Part shown: positions 9,655 to 18,580 of the stretch, piece by piece
Layout: each line of letters opens with the position of its first letter
Numbering within the stretch: the first letter of the stretch is position 1
DNA from: an uncultured Tidjanibacter sp.
GTDB lineage: Bacteria > Bacteroidota > Bacteroidia > Bacteroidales > Rikenellaceae
DNA length: 64,000 nt
Direction: 5' to 3'
NCBI GenBank assembly: GCA_947852905.1
Contig: CANTVF010000003.1
Location: 248,001-312,000, forward strand
Translations under genes and position numbers: made by a program
Notes under the pieces: generated by a model
Told to the model about the DNA's origin: nothing
Seen by the model: the letters and a program-made list of their open reading frames with translations, nothing else
Databases searched by the model: none

Positions 9655-9685
9655 CAAAGTTATGAACTTTCCGGATACCGTGCAA
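9655..9685 (-). promoter_or_regulatory. Promoter of panC-panD
   Basis: On the minus strand: TTG at 9683-9685, 20 bp, then TAACTTTG at 9655-9662. Both elements and the spacing match the Bacteroidota consensus; the leader is about 65 nt. Confidence 0.7.
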
Positions 9686-9793
9686 TTATAATCGTCTTTT
9701 TTGCCTGCTGCAGTCGGGTGTGCGATGCGTTGTCGGTCAGGTGTTTCCGTAGCCGTAAGGCGTGGGAATGCCCATTGTGACGGCAGGCGGATG

Positions 9794-10816
9794 TCAGAGC
9801 ATTTCGATAAGGGCGTCTACGTCCTCTTCGCGTGTAGCCCAGCTGGTGGCTATGCGTACTACGGTGTGGTTTTCGTCGGCCGTTTCCCAGAAACTGAACG
9901 AAACATTTTTCGCCAGTTCCGCCATTTTTTCGTTATCCAGAATTATGAATATCTGGTTGGTGGGCGACTGGATATGGAAACGGTATCCGCGTTCGGCGAA
10001 TGCGACACGCAGTTTTTCGGCCATCTTTATCGCGTGCCGCGATATTTCCGTGTAGAGGTCGTCGGTAAACAGTTCATCGAACTGAATGCCGAGCAGGCGG
10101 CCTTTGGCCAGAAGCGCTCCGTGCTGTTTGATGATCGTGAAAAAATGGGGTATCAGTCCTCTCCGCGTCACTACCGCCTCGCCGAAGAGCGCTCCCACTT
10201 TCGTGCCTCCTATGTAAAAGGCATCGCATGCGGCGGCTATCGTTTCGAGGGTGACGTCGGTACCCATAGCGGCGAGTCCGTAACCGAGCCGTGCGCCGTC
10301 GAGATACAGCGGAATGCCGTACCGGCGGCATACGCCGCTTAAGGCTTCGAGTTCGCTGCGGGTGTAGAGCGTGCCGTATTCGGTGGGGTGTGATATGTAT
10401 ACCATTCCGGGGGCTACCATGTGTTCCCGGTTACCGTCTTTCAGAAATGTGGCTATGTAATGTTCCGCGTCGTCGGCCGCTATTTTGCCGTCGCGTCCCG
10501 GCAGGGCGAGTACCTTGTGCCCGCATGATTCTATCGCTCCGGCTTCATGTACGCTTATGTGGCCGGTGTCGGCGGCTATGACGCCTTCGTAATTGCGTAG
10601 CAGGGCATCTATTACGGTAGAGTTGGTTTGCGTGCCTCCCACCATGAAATAGACCTCTGCATCGGGCGATCCGCAAGCTCTGCGTATTTTCGCTTTGGCC
10701 TCTTCGCAATAACCGTCGAGTCCGTAGCCCGGCGTTTTTTCCATGTTGGTTTCCAGCAGTCTGCGCATGATGCGCGGGTGTGCGCCTTCCATATAGTCGC
10801 TGTCGAAATGTTGCAT
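9794..10816 (-). CDS. ltaE: Low-specificity threonine aldolase family PLP enzyme
   Basis: A fold-type I pyridoxal-phosphate enzyme of the beta-eliminating lyase family; members cleave L-threonine or L-allo-threonine to glycine and acetaldehyde. The 340 residues show the PLP-phosphate region VGGTQTNST, the stacking-His region ADTGHISVHEAGA, the LDGARLGYG segment with the cofactor-binding Asp, and the Schiff-base Lys in YIGGTKVGALFG. A TAGTTTTG -7 element sits at 10862-10869 on the minus strand without a clear -33 partner. Exact substrate range cannot be read from sequence. Confidence 0.9.
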   Translation of the reverse strand: MQHFDSDYMEGAHPRIMRRLLETNMEKTPGYGLDGYCEEAKAKIRRACGSPDAEVYFMVGGTQTNSTVIDALLRNYEGVIAADTGHISVHEAGAIESCGHKVLALPGRDGKIAADDAEHYIATFLKDGNREHMVAPGMVYISHPTEYGTLYTRSELEALSGVCRRYGIPLYLDGARLGYGLAAMGTDVTLETIAAACDAFYIGGTKVGALFGEAVVTRRGLIPHFFTIIKQHGALLAKGRLLGIQFDELFTDDLYTEISRHAIKMAEKLRVAFAERGYRFHIQSPTNQIFIILDNEKMAELAKNVSFSFWETADENHTVVRIATSWATREEDVDALIEML

Positions 10817-11003
10817 AGTCGGCGAAGGTTATTGTCGTTACGTTATTATGGATTTTCGGGACAAAACTAATAAATGCCGCGTAGAGGTGTTCCTTTTTTC
10901 CGTTGCGGCGCATATTTTTATCTAATTTGTATTCGCGGTTCGGATTGCCGGACGGGAAATGACGTAGCTATGTCCTGCGGCCGTGAAATCTGAAGATATT
11001 TTT

Positions 11004-11011
11004 TATCTTTG
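11004..11011 (+). promoter_or_regulatory. -7 element upstream of the dipeptidyl peptidase III gene
   Basis: TATCTTTG fits the TAnnTTTG consensus. No good -33 box is seen. It would give a leader of about 180 nt before the start at 11201. Confidence 0.5.
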
Positions 11012-11060
11012 TGCTTATCAAAAACGCGGCGGACAGGTCTCCGTGCGAAAGGGTAAAGGC

Positions 11061-11086
11061 GAACTGTCCGAAATTCCGGACAGTTC
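11061..11086 (+). other. Perfect hairpin in the dipeptidyl peptidase III leader
   Basis: GAACTGTCCG and CGGACAGTTC pair exactly around a 6-base loop, about 115 bp before the start codon. No T tract follows, so it is not an obvious terminator. It could be an mRNA structure or an operator. Nothing else is seen in 10870-11200. Confidence 0.45.
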
Positions 11087-11200
11087 TGCAGGCGCACGTT
11101 AGTCTGTTCATAGGTGCGATTATCGGCACGTCGTGGCGTGTATGCGTCCGGGCTGTCCGTACCTCGTGTCTTTCGTCGGGCATGTAAACATTACTGGAAT

Positions 11201-13249
11201 ATGAAAAAGGGTTTAATAGTTTTGACTATGGCATTTATATCTTCGGCGGTATTCTCATGCCGTCCCCGCCCTCAGGAACCGCAGGCGGTGCAGGAGCAGT
11301 TCGATTGGATAGTGGATACTTTCGACGATGTGAAAGTATTGCGGTACCGGGTGACCGATTTCGACAGGCTCCCGCTGCAACAGAAGACGCTGATATATTA
11401 TCTGAGTCAGGCGGCGTTGTGCGGCAGGGATATAATATACGACCAGAATTGCGAGTACAACCTTCCGATCCGCAGAACGCTCGAAGCCGTGTATGTGGGG
11501 TACGAGGGCGATCGTAACGATCCGCAGTGGGCGGCTTTCGAGAAATATCTGAAAAAGGTGTGGTTCGCCAACGGCATTCATCATCACTATTCGAGCGACA
11601 AGTTCATTCCCGGTTTCAGCGAGGAGTATTTCGACATGCTTGTGGCTTCTGTTCCGGAAGACCGATTCCCGCACGATTTCGGCTCGGTGGAGGAACTCAT
11701 GGCTGTCATCAAGCCTGTAATGTTCGATCCTTCGGTATGTCCGGTGCGCGTCAATCAGGCGGCGGGCGTAGACCTGTTGCAGACTTCGGCGATGAATTAT
11801 TACGACGGTGTGACACAGCGCGAGGCGGAAGCTTTTTACGGTCGTCTTGCGAAACGCGCCGGAAGCGAGCCTTTGTCCTACGGACTCAATTCGCAGTTGG
11901 CCAAGGAGGACGGCCGTCTTGTGGAGCGTGTATGGAAAGTGGGAGGCATGTATTCGCCTGCGCTCGAAAAGGTGGTCTATTGGCTGGAAAAGGCTGCCGG
12001 TGTGGCCGACGAACGCCAAAAGGAGATAATCGAAGCGTTGATTTCGTTTTACAATACCGGCGATCTGGCCGAATACAACCGTTTTAATATACTGTGGGTA
12101 CAGGATACCGTAAGTACGGTGGATTTCGTCAACGGTTTTACGGAGGTATACGGCGATCCGCTCGGATATAAGGCTTCGTGGGAATCGCTCGTCAATTTCA
12201 GGGACGACGAGGCTACGCTCCGTACGGAGATCATAAGCGACAATGCGCAGTGGTTCGAGGATCATTCTCCCATACAGGACAAGTATAAGAAAAAGGAGGT
12301 CAAGGGCGTTTCGGCCAAAGTCATCAATGCGGCGTTTCTCGGCGGAGACTGTTATCCTTCGACTCCCATAGGTATCAATCTGCCCAATGCGGACTGGATC
12401 AGAAAGGAATACGGCTCCAAGTCTGTGACCATTCAGAATATTACGCAGGCTTATGCGGAGAGCAGCAAGGGTAACGGGTTTCTCGAAGAGTTCATATTGC
12501 GTCCCGAAGACCGCGATCGCATAAAACTTTACGGTACTCTGGCCGACAACATGCATACCGATCTGCACGAATGTCTCGGGCATGGCTCCGGTCAGTTGGC
12601 TCCCGGAGTGAACGGCGACGAGTTGAAACAGTACGGATCGGTACTCGAAGAGGCGCGTGCCGACCTGTTCAGTCTCTATTATATGGCCGATCCTAAAATG
12701 GTGGAACTCGGACTCGTTCCCGATGTGGAGGTAGCCAAGGCGGAATACGCTTCGTATATTTCCAACGGCATGATGACACAGCTGGCGCGTGTGGAACTCG
12801 GCAAGGACATAGAGCAGACCCATATGCGCAACCGCCAGATGATAAGCCGTTGGGCTTACGATCTGGGACGTCGGGATAACGTCATAGAGCTGGTGGACGT
12901 CGACGGCAAGACTTATGTGGTGGTGAACGATTTCGATAAACTGAGGTCGCTGTTCGGGCGTATGTTGCGCGAAGTGCAGCGCATAAAGTCCGAAGGCGAT
13001 TTCTTTGCAGGCCGCAAACTTGTCGAGAAATACGGCGTGAAGGTCGATCCGGTGTTGCATGCACAGGTGTTGGAACGTTACGGCGCGCTCGGAATACAAC
13101 CCTATGCGGGCTTCGTGAATCCTGTATATACTCCCGTGATGGAGGGCGGCGAAATAGTGGATATAGAGTGCGGTTATCCTGCGGGCTATGTGGAGCAGAT
13201 GCTCGATTATTCCTCCCGGTATTCTTATCTGCCGTCGGTGAACAAGTGA
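11201..13249 (+). CDS. Dipeptidyl peptidase III (family M49), lipoprotein
   Basis: A zinc exopeptidase that removes dipeptides from peptide N-termini. The start at 11201 opens into a lipoprotein signal with the lipobox VFSC (Cys20), giving 682 residues; the frame is open further upstream but without a signal. The zinc site HECLGH is at residues 456-461 and the second motif EEARAD at 483-488. HECLGH, rather than the HELLGH of eukaryotic enzymes, is the form known in Bacteroides DPP III. Lipidation would place it in the periplasm or at the outer membrane. It stands alone behind a long structured leader. Confidence 0.93.
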   Translation: MKKGLIVLTMAFISSAVFSCRPRPQEPQAVQEQFDWIVDTFDDVKVLRYRVTDFDRLPLQQKTLIYYLSQAALCGRDIIYDQNCEYNLPIRRTLEAVYVGYEGDRNDPQWAAFEKYLKKVWFANGIHHHYSSDKFIPGFSEEYFDMLVASVPEDRFPHDFGSVEELMAVIKPVMFDPSVCPVRVNQAAGVDLLQTSAMNYYDGVTQREAEAFYGRLAKRAGSEPLSYGLNSQLAKEDGRLVERVWKVGGMYSPALEKVVYWLEKAAGVADERQKEIIEALISFYNTGDLAEYNRFNILWVQDTVSTVDFVNGFTEVYGDPLGYKASWESLVNFRDDEATLRTEIISDNAQWFEDHSPIQDKYKKKEVKGVSAKVINAAFLGGDCYPSTPIGINLPNADWIRKEYGSKSVTIQNITQAYAESSKGNGFLEEFILRPEDRDRIKLYGTLADNMHTDLHECLGHGSGQLAPGVNGDELKQYGSVLEEARADLFSLYYMADPKMVELGLVPDVEVAKAEYASYISNGMMTQLARVELGKDIEQTHMRNRQMISRWAYDLGRRDNVIELVDVDGKTYVVVNDFDKLRSLFGRMLREVQRIKSEGDFFAGRKLVEKYGVKVDPVLHAQVLERYGALGIQPYAGFVNPVYTPVMEGGEIVDIECGYPAGYVEQMLDYSSRYSYLPSVNK

Positions 13250-13355
13250 TCTTGCTTTCATTCCGAATGCGGTGGGGAAGTGTCGGAAGCGGTTTGCGAA
13301 TCGAGCGGCGGATATGGATTGGAGACGCTTGTGTTGTAACAGTTGATTGATAAAG

Positions 13356-14723
13356 ATGAAAAAGATTTCCGGAAAGATGATATGGACAATCGCGGGCGTG
13401 GTCGCGGTTGCGGCGGTCATAACGGTCGCGGTGTCGGTTTCTCGCGGTTGTTCCCGTGAAGGGAAAGATGTTGCGGGGAATGTGGACGAGGATGATATGT
13501 CGTCGCCGAATCTGATGTACGGCATAGAATACGACAATTATGAGGTGGTGACTGACAAGGTGCATAACGGTCAGACTTTGTCCCACATACTCGACGGATT
13601 CGGTATCGGGCCGGCCACTATAGATCGTGTGGACAGAGAGGCCCGGCCGGTGTACGACATGCGGAAGATGCGTGCCGGTCAGACCTATACGGCATTTCTG
13701 GAGAAGAACGATTCGTTGCGAGGCCGTTTGCGGCATTTCGTATATGAAAAGAATCCGACGGATTACGTCGTAGTTTCTTTCGTCGGCGATTCGATAGAGG
13801 TGTACGAGGATAGCAAGGAGGTCAGCATAGTGCGCCGCAAGGAGACCGCGCGTATTTCCAGTTCGTTGTGGAACGCCATAGTGGAGGCGGGCATTCCTGT
13901 AGCCATATCCTGCGATATGGAGGATATATTCGGCTGGAGCGTCGATTTCTTCGGACTTCAGCAGGGCGATGAGTTTACGGTTATTTTCGACGAGAGGTGG
14001 ATAGATACCGTGCGTGTCGGTACCGGTATGGTTTGGGGCGCCGAATTTCGCCATAACGGCAAGACTTATACTGCTATTCCTTTCAAACAGGACGGGCATC
14101 TGGCCTACTGGGACGAGAACGGGAACAGTCTCCGCAGACAATTCCTGAAAGCTCCGCTTAAATATACGCGAATAAGTTCGCGTTTCAATCCGTCTCGCCT
14201 GCACCCGATTTATAAGGTGCGCCGACCGCATCTCGGCGTTGATTATGCCGCTCCGAAAGGTACGCCCGTCGTGGCCATAGCCGACGGTGTGGTTACCGAT
14301 CGCCGGTGGGATCCCAAAGGAGGCGGCAATATTCTGAAGATAAAACATGCCAACGGTTATGTTTCCGGTTATCTGCATCTTAGCGGCTACGCCAAGGGAG
14401 TGGGCGTCGGAACGCGCGTGTCGCAGGGACAGCTTATAGCCTATGTCGGCAGTACGGGTGCGTCTACCGGTCCCCATCTCGATTTCCGTATATGGAAGAA
14501 CGGTACGGCGATAGACCCGCTCAAGATTCCTTCCGATCCTGTGGAGCCGATAAAACCGGCCAATCGTGCGGCGTTCTCTTACTTCAAGGAGAGAATAACG
14601 GCCGAGTTGGAGGGGGATGTACCCGACGAGCGTAAGATTCGCGATATGGATTATGTGCCGTCGCCGGAAGAACTTGCGGCCGATACGTTGGCTGCATCCG
14701 GTTCGGCGGTCGAGATGAAATGA
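13356..14723 (+). CDS. M23 family murein endopeptidase, membrane-anchored
   Basis: A periplasmic peptidoglycan hydrolase of the lysostaphin/DD-endopeptidase type, 455 residues. The ATG at 13356 is used because the in-frame upstream codon at 13347 is TTG. Residues 9-28 form one hydrophobic anchor. A LysM/OapA-like region (KVHNGQTLSHILDGFGI) and a linker domain precede the peptidase domain, where the zinc and catalytic residues are His292 and Asp296 (HLGVDYAA), His341 (YLHLSGY) and His374 (GPHLDFRI). All expected M23 ligands are present, so it is probably active. It lies 106 bp after the M49 gene on the same strand. Confidence 0.92.
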   Translation: MKKISGKMIWTIAGVVAVAAVITVAVSVSRGCSREGKDVAGNVDEDDMSSPNLMYGIEYDNYEVVTDKVHNGQTLSHILDGFGIGPATIDRVDREARPVYDMRKMRAGQTYTAFLEKNDSLRGRLRHFVYEKNPTDYVVVSFVGDSIEVYEDSKEVSIVRRKETARISSSLWNAIVEAGIPVAISCDMEDIFGWSVDFFGLQQGDEFTVIFDERWIDTVRVGTGMVWGAEFRHNGKTYTAIPFKQDGHLAYWDENGNSLRRQFLKAPLKYTRISSRFNPSRLHPIYKVRRPHLGVDYAAPKGTPVVAIADGVVTDRRWDPKGGGNILKIKHANGYVSGYLHLSGYAKGVGVGTRVSQGQLIAYVGSTGASTGPHLDFRIWKNGTAIDPLKIPSDPVEPIKPANRAAFSYFKERITAELEGDVPDERKIRDMDYVPSPEELAADTLAASGSAVEMK

Positions 14724-14800
14724 TAAACGGCCGCTACGGTCGCGGTATGGCGCTGCGTGTCGTTCCGTGAGAATTGTTGCGGTCGGAATTAACGATTTTT

Positions 14801-15256
14801 ATGTTGTCGGCGAAGATGACAAGCGAAGATATGCCGGTGGATGAACGGATAGTCAAGTTCATCAGGAAGCATCATGTGATGACCATAGCCACCGTGGCGG
14901 ATGGCGTACCGTATTGTGCCAATCTGTTCTATGCGTATATGGCCGACAGCAATATGTTCGTATTCACGTCCGATGCGGCTACGCGCCATTACGGCGAAAT
15001 GTTGTCCGGAGGTACGGTCGCTGCGTCGGTGGTATTGGAGACGCGCACCGTGGGCAACGTGCAGGGGTTGCAGTTGCAGGGGCGTGCGACGCTCGCTGCC
15101 GGCGATATGCTCGAGAGGGCGCGTTCGGCCTATCTCAAACGTTTTCCGTATGCCGTGATTGCCGATCTTACGTTGTGGACGTTCGAACCTGTATTCATGA
15201 AACTGACCGACAACCGGCTCGGTTTCGGCAAAAAACTCATCTGGAATGGACGATAA
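14801..15256 (+). CDS. Pyridoxamine 5'-phosphate oxidase-fold protein
   Basis: A 151-residue split-barrel protein resembling the YhbP and general PPOX-like families, which bind flavin or heme. The conserved opening is VKFIRKHHVMTIATV, followed by GVPYCANLFYAYM and VFTSDAATRHYGEML, then a C-terminal beta segment ending in FGKKLIWNG. Such proteins rarely have an assigned substrate. The frame begins with a TTG at 14774, so the ATG at 14801 is preferred; one at 14816 is also possible. Its end overlaps the next gene by 11 bp, so the two are probably one transcript. Confidence 0.78.
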   Translation: MLSAKMTSEDMPVDERIVKFIRKHHVMTIATVADGVPYCANLFYAYMADSNMFVFTSDAATRHYGEMLSGGTVAASVVLETRTVGNVQGLQLQGRATLAAGDMLERARSAYLKRFPYAVIADLTLWTFEPVFMKLTDNRLGFGKKLIWNGR

Positions 15257-16295
15257 CATGCGGAAAGGTGTCAGGGTGGCCGTAACCGGGGCTACGGGGA
15301 TGCTCGGAAGCCACATAGTGGCGGAGCTCGTGCGCAGTGGGTACGCAGATATTACGCTCGTTGTGCATAACGCCGACCGTATGAACGGTGTCTACGATAC
15401 CATGAGGCGTCTGGGCGTAAGTGTTCCATCCGCCGGATTCCGTATCGTGGAGACCGGACTGGACGGCGATTATCCCGAAGGGTTGCCTGCCGCCGATCTG
15501 GTGTTCAACTGTGCGGCGAGGATAATGTCCGGCGATATGACACGGGAGGAACTCGTGGCGCATAATGTGGCCGTGGCACGGAATGTAGCCCGCTGGTGTC
15601 TCGAAAGGGGGGTCGGCAAACTCGTGCATATAAGTTCAATATCCGCATTGGGAGAGCCGGAATTTGGCGATACGGTCGATGAGAGGTGCGAGGCGCACGA
15701 CGTGTCTCATTATGCCGCTTACGGGCAGAGTAAGTATTATTCCGAACGAGAAATATGGTCTGCCGCCGACAAGGGACTGCACGTGGTGGTACTCGCTCCC
15801 GGTGTAATACTAGGCGAGGGAACTGGCGGTAACAACAGTTCGGCTTTAGTGCCGGCCATGAGCAGCGGCATACCGTTTTATACAGACGGATTGATGTCCT
15901 ACGTCGATGTCAGGGACGTCGCCCGTGCGGCGGTATTGCTGGCGCGGTGTCCGGAGGCCGACGGGCGCAAGTTCATTCTGTCGGCCGGAGATCTGTCGTA
16001 TCGCGAACTGTTCACTATGGGAGCGCATGCGGCGGGTCGTCCGGTGCCGTTCGTCCGTGTGGGGCGAGGCGCAGTGAATGCGGCTTACGGTCTGATGCGG
16101 ACTGGTATAGCGTTGCGGTTGATAAAGGATCGCGGCGTGGGGCGCGACAATCTCGGCAGCGTGTTGAGGCGTACCCGTTACGACGGATCAGCGGTTACCC
16201 GGATATGCGGTTTTTCGTACACTCCATTGGAGGAGACTGTCGACAGGGTCGTGAAGTATTACCGTTGCGGCCGGAAATCCCGGAAAAACCGTTAG
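15246..16295 (+). CDS. Extended SDR (NAD-dependent epimerase/dehydratase family)
   Basis: A 349-residue Rossmann enzyme with the nucleotide-binding motif VTGATGMLGSHIV at the N-terminus and the catalytic YGQSKYYSE (Tyr-x3-Lys), preceded by the Ser-rich VHISSISALGE. It belongs with the epimerase/dehydratase and 3-beta-HSD-like extended SDRs that act on nucleotide sugars, dihydroflavonols or steroids; the substrate is not evident. Two starts are possible, 15246 (overlapping the upstream gene) or 15258, twelve bases later. The tight overlap implies translational coupling with the PPOX-like protein. Confidence 0.8.
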   Translation: MDDNMRKGVRVAVTGATGMLGSHIVAELVRSGYADITLVVHNADRMNGVYDTMRRLGVSVPSAGFRIVETGLDGDYPEGLPAADLVFNCAARIMSGDMTREELVAHNVAVARNVARWCLERGVGKLVHISSISALGEPEFGDTVDERCEAHDVSHYAAYGQSKYYSEREIWSAADKGLHVVVLAPGVILGEGTGGNNSSALVPAMSSGIPFYTDGLMSYVDVRDVARAAVLLARCPEADGRKFILSAGDLSYRELFTMGAHAAGRPVPFVRVGRGAVNAAYGLMRTGIALRLIKDRGVGRDNLGSVLRRTRYDGSAVTRICGFSYTPLEETVDRVVKYYRCGRKSRKNR

Positions 16296-16460
16296 CATAG
16301 TCGGAATCTGTCAGGGCATGCCTGATAGGCTACGTAAGAGCTGTCGGAGTTGAGGTCGTGCGGTAGCGGCCGGTACGGGCTGGAGTGTACGTTGTTCGTA
16401 GATACGGCCTGTCGGAAACGACGGTTACGATTTCGAATGAATATTATTTTGATTGTATAT

Positions 16461-17189
16461 ATGGTTGAGGTAGGAGTTGTGATAGTGGCAGGGGGTAGCG
16501 GACAGCGTATGAAGTCGGGGTTGCCGAAACAGTTTTTGCCGCTTTACGGAGAAGCGACGGTACTGGAGGTCACTTTAAGGCGTTTTATGCAGGCGTTGCC
16601 GGGCAGCGAGATAGTCGTGGTACTTCCCGTGTCTGAGATAGCACGTTGGGAGGGAATATGCCGCAGCAGGGAACTCATCGGTACGCACAGGATATGCAGC
16701 GGCGGAGCCACCCGTTTCGATTCGGTACGAAACGGTATAGAAAGTCTCGGCGAATGTCGTCTTATAGTAGTACACGACGGTGTCCGGCCGCTGGCGTCGG
16801 ACGATCTGATACGTCGATGCGTTGCGGCTGCATCCGTTGCCGGAGCTGCGATCCCCGTGGTAAGGCCTGTGGATTCGTTCCGGGAGGTGGACGGCGACCG
16901 CAACCGTATAGTGGACAGGGAGCGTTTGCGTGCCGTGCAGACGCCGCAGGTATTCGATGCGAAGTTGTTGCGAAAGGCTTACGGCAGCGATTACCGTCCT
17001 GAATTTACCGACGACGCTTCGGTCGCGGAGGCTGCCGGGGCGGCGATAACCCTGTGCGAAGGAGAAAGGATGAATATAAAGATCACTACTCCGGAGGATA
17101 TGGCCGTGGCGCGTCTGTTCATGATGAAATTTGCCGGTGACGGAGTGGACGATATTTGCGGCGGGACTTTCGATGCCCGGCGGTTGTGA
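16461..17189 (+). CDS. ispD: 2-C-methyl-D-erythritol 4-phosphate cytidylyltransferase
   Basis: IspD transfers CMP to methylerythritol phosphate, the third step of the non-mevalonate isoprenoid route. The start at 16461 leads straight into VGVVIVAGGSGQRMKSGLPKQ, the CTP-binding segment with the critical Arg and Lys; the longer frame upstream looks non-coding. Further family motifs are HDGVRPL, AIPVVRPVDSFRE, LRAVQTPQVF and TDDASVAEAAG. The length of 242 residues is usual. The next gene starts 7 bp after the stop, so the two are probably cotranscribed. Confidence 0.96.
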   Translation: MVEVGVVIVAGGSGQRMKSGLPKQFLPLYGEATVLEVTLRRFMQALPGSEIVVVLPVSEIARWEGICRSRELIGTHRICSGGATRFDSVRNGIESLGECRLIVVHDGVRPLASDDLIRRCVAAASVAGAAIPVVRPVDSFREVDGDRNRIVDRERLRAVQTPQVFDAKLLRKAYGSDYRPEFTDDASVAEAAGAAITLCEGERMNIKITTPEDMAVARLFMMKFAGDGVDDICGGTFDARRL

Positions 17190-17196
17190 AGACAAG

Positions 17197-17742
17197 ATGA
17201 TAACTAAAGTATTCAGATGCGGTAAAATGGATCGTCGCGCCCGACGATGTACGGTAGCTGTGTTTGTACTGCTGGCTGCCGTCATGGTCGTCGTGTGGTA
17301 TTTTTGGGGCGACGGCGGTTATGTCACCGCATGGACGGCATCTTTCATTGTCGCCGTGTGCGCGTTTTTCATAATGTCGGTGCCGCGACGTATCGTCGTA
17401 GGTGAGACGGGAATAGAGATACGTTGTCTGGTAGAGGTGACGCATATAAGCTATGCCGACCTGCGCAGCATACGTCGTCTGGATGCTACGGACATGAAAA
17501 AGAAGTATCTCGTTCTGGGGAGTTACGGTTTTTTCGGATATTACGGTTTCTACCGTGACGGGCGCACATGGGAGACGCTCAAGTTGTATTGTACACGTTG
17601 GGACGACTTCGTCGAGATAACCGATGCGTGCGAGCAGAGGTATGTGGTCAGTTGTCCTCAGACGAATACGTTTTTGGAGGCTGTCAACGAGGCCATGCGC
17701 AATTTTACGGGTGAAACGGAAACCGGAGCCGGGAATGCCTGA
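17197..17742 (+). CDS. PH-like domain protein with two membrane segments
   Basis: A 181-residue protein with a basic N-terminus, two adjacent transmembrane helices (about residues 18-35 and 42-60), and a cytoplasmic beta-rich domain of the bacterial PH type (RRIVVGETGIEIRCL, ISYADLRSIRRLD, GRTWETLKLYCTR, FLEAVNEAM). The layout matches the small Bacteroidota PH_10-like proteins, whose role is unknown. The start 7 bp behind ispD is chosen over an in-frame one inside ispD. Function is not assigned. Confidence 0.7.
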   Translation: MITKVFRCGKMDRRARRCTVAVFVLLAAVMVVVWYFWGDGGYVTAWTASFIVAVCAFFIMSVPRRIVVGETGIEIRCLVEVTHISYADLRSIRRLDATDMKKKYLVLGSYGFFGYYGFYRDGRTWETLKLYCTRWDDFVEITDACEQRYVVSCPQTNTFLEAVNEAMRNFTGETETGAGNA

Positions 17743-17852
17743 ACGTTGCTCCCTGTCGGCAGGGGACGTTGACAAACGGATGTTTGCGGTTTTGTGCGAG
17801 GCGGTTTGACGTACATATCATCGCGTGGCTACGTTATAGGTTATGCCGTACG

Positions 17853-17903
17853 GAAAAAAGGACGTTTCGGAGTATGCGTGCGTACTCTTGAAACGTCCTT
17901 TGT
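17853..17903 (-). terminator. Terminator after the ACT-domain gene
   Basis: AAAGGACGTTTC and GAAACGTCCTTT flank an extended inner stem; on the minus strand the hairpin runs into a T tract. It lies 83 bp beyond the stop of the ACT-domain gene. Confidence 0.75.
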
Positions 17904-17985
17904 CATTGTCGTATGCGCTTGCGGCATGGGGTAGCAAAAGGTCTGTCTGTAGTTGTCTTCTGTTTGCGTCTTTACGTCGCAACGG

Positions 17986-18417
17986 TCAGTATTTGAATAT
18001 GGCTGCGGGTTCGTCGTTCGGGCGCACCCCTTTTTCATACGAAAACAGTCTTTCGCATGCGTCCGTATCGTTCGGGCGAATTACTATTTCGGCAGTATAC
18101 CCTTGCGAAAAGGCATGGACTGATTCGACGGCGACGTTTTCTCTGGACATCCTTGCGAGTACGGCCGATACGGCGCCGGGAGTTCCGGCGCACTGGATAC
18201 ATACGACCTGATTTACGTCGACGTCGTAACCCTCGCTGCGTAGGATATGCTCGGCACGTTCCGCGTCGGATACCGTAAGACGCAGTGTGGTGCATTTCCT
18301 GTCGACGGTTATGTCGAATCTTTTTATGTGTATTCCTTCGTTTTCTACGGTGCGTATTATTTTCTCCGTTTCGTCGTCGTGTCCGTCTATCCGGACGGAA
18401 AGTTGTCTCTCTTTCAT
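17986..18417 (-). CDS. Tandem ACT-domain protein
   Basis: 143 residues forming two ACT-like units: an N-terminal one (QLSVRIDGHDDETEKIIRTV onward) and a more typical second one beginning VVCIQCAGTPGAVSAVLARM. ACT domains bind amino acids or similar small ligands. Proteins of this kind are repeatedly found beside phenylacetate-CoA ligase genes in anaerobes, and here the ligase lies 163 bp upstream on the same strand. It is therefore likely to sense or regulate aryl-acid or aromatic amino acid metabolism; this is inferred from context only. Confidence 0.82.
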   Translation of the reverse strand: MKERQLSVRIDGHDDETEKIIRTVENEGIHIKRFDITVDRKCTTLRLTVSDAERAEHILRSEGYDVDVNQVVCIQCAGTPGAVSAVLARMSRENVAVESVHAFSQGYTAEIVIRPNDTDACERLFSYEKGVRPNDEPAAIFKY

Positions 18418-18580
18418 TGTTCTTGTCGTTTTGATTAGGTTTTCTGCGGTGCGACCTTGGCGGGTAGTGCCATACCGTAGTGATTTTCCCGCGATTTTGC
18501 AGCGTACCCGTTCTCGGTGTTATGACCGAAAGGGGGCGCAGACGCTTGCCGGTAATGTTTCTCAGCGCATTGTTGCATTG

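Noticed and set aside
11255-13537. 760-codon frame antisense to the M49 peptidase
   Set aside because: The sense frame has the zinc motifs and lipobox; the antisense product is His/Arg-rich with no family features.
15246-16295. Extended SDR as part of the steroid cluster
   Set aside because: It is over 40 kb from the cluster and tied to a PPOX-like gene; 3-beta-HSD similarity is only at superfamily level.
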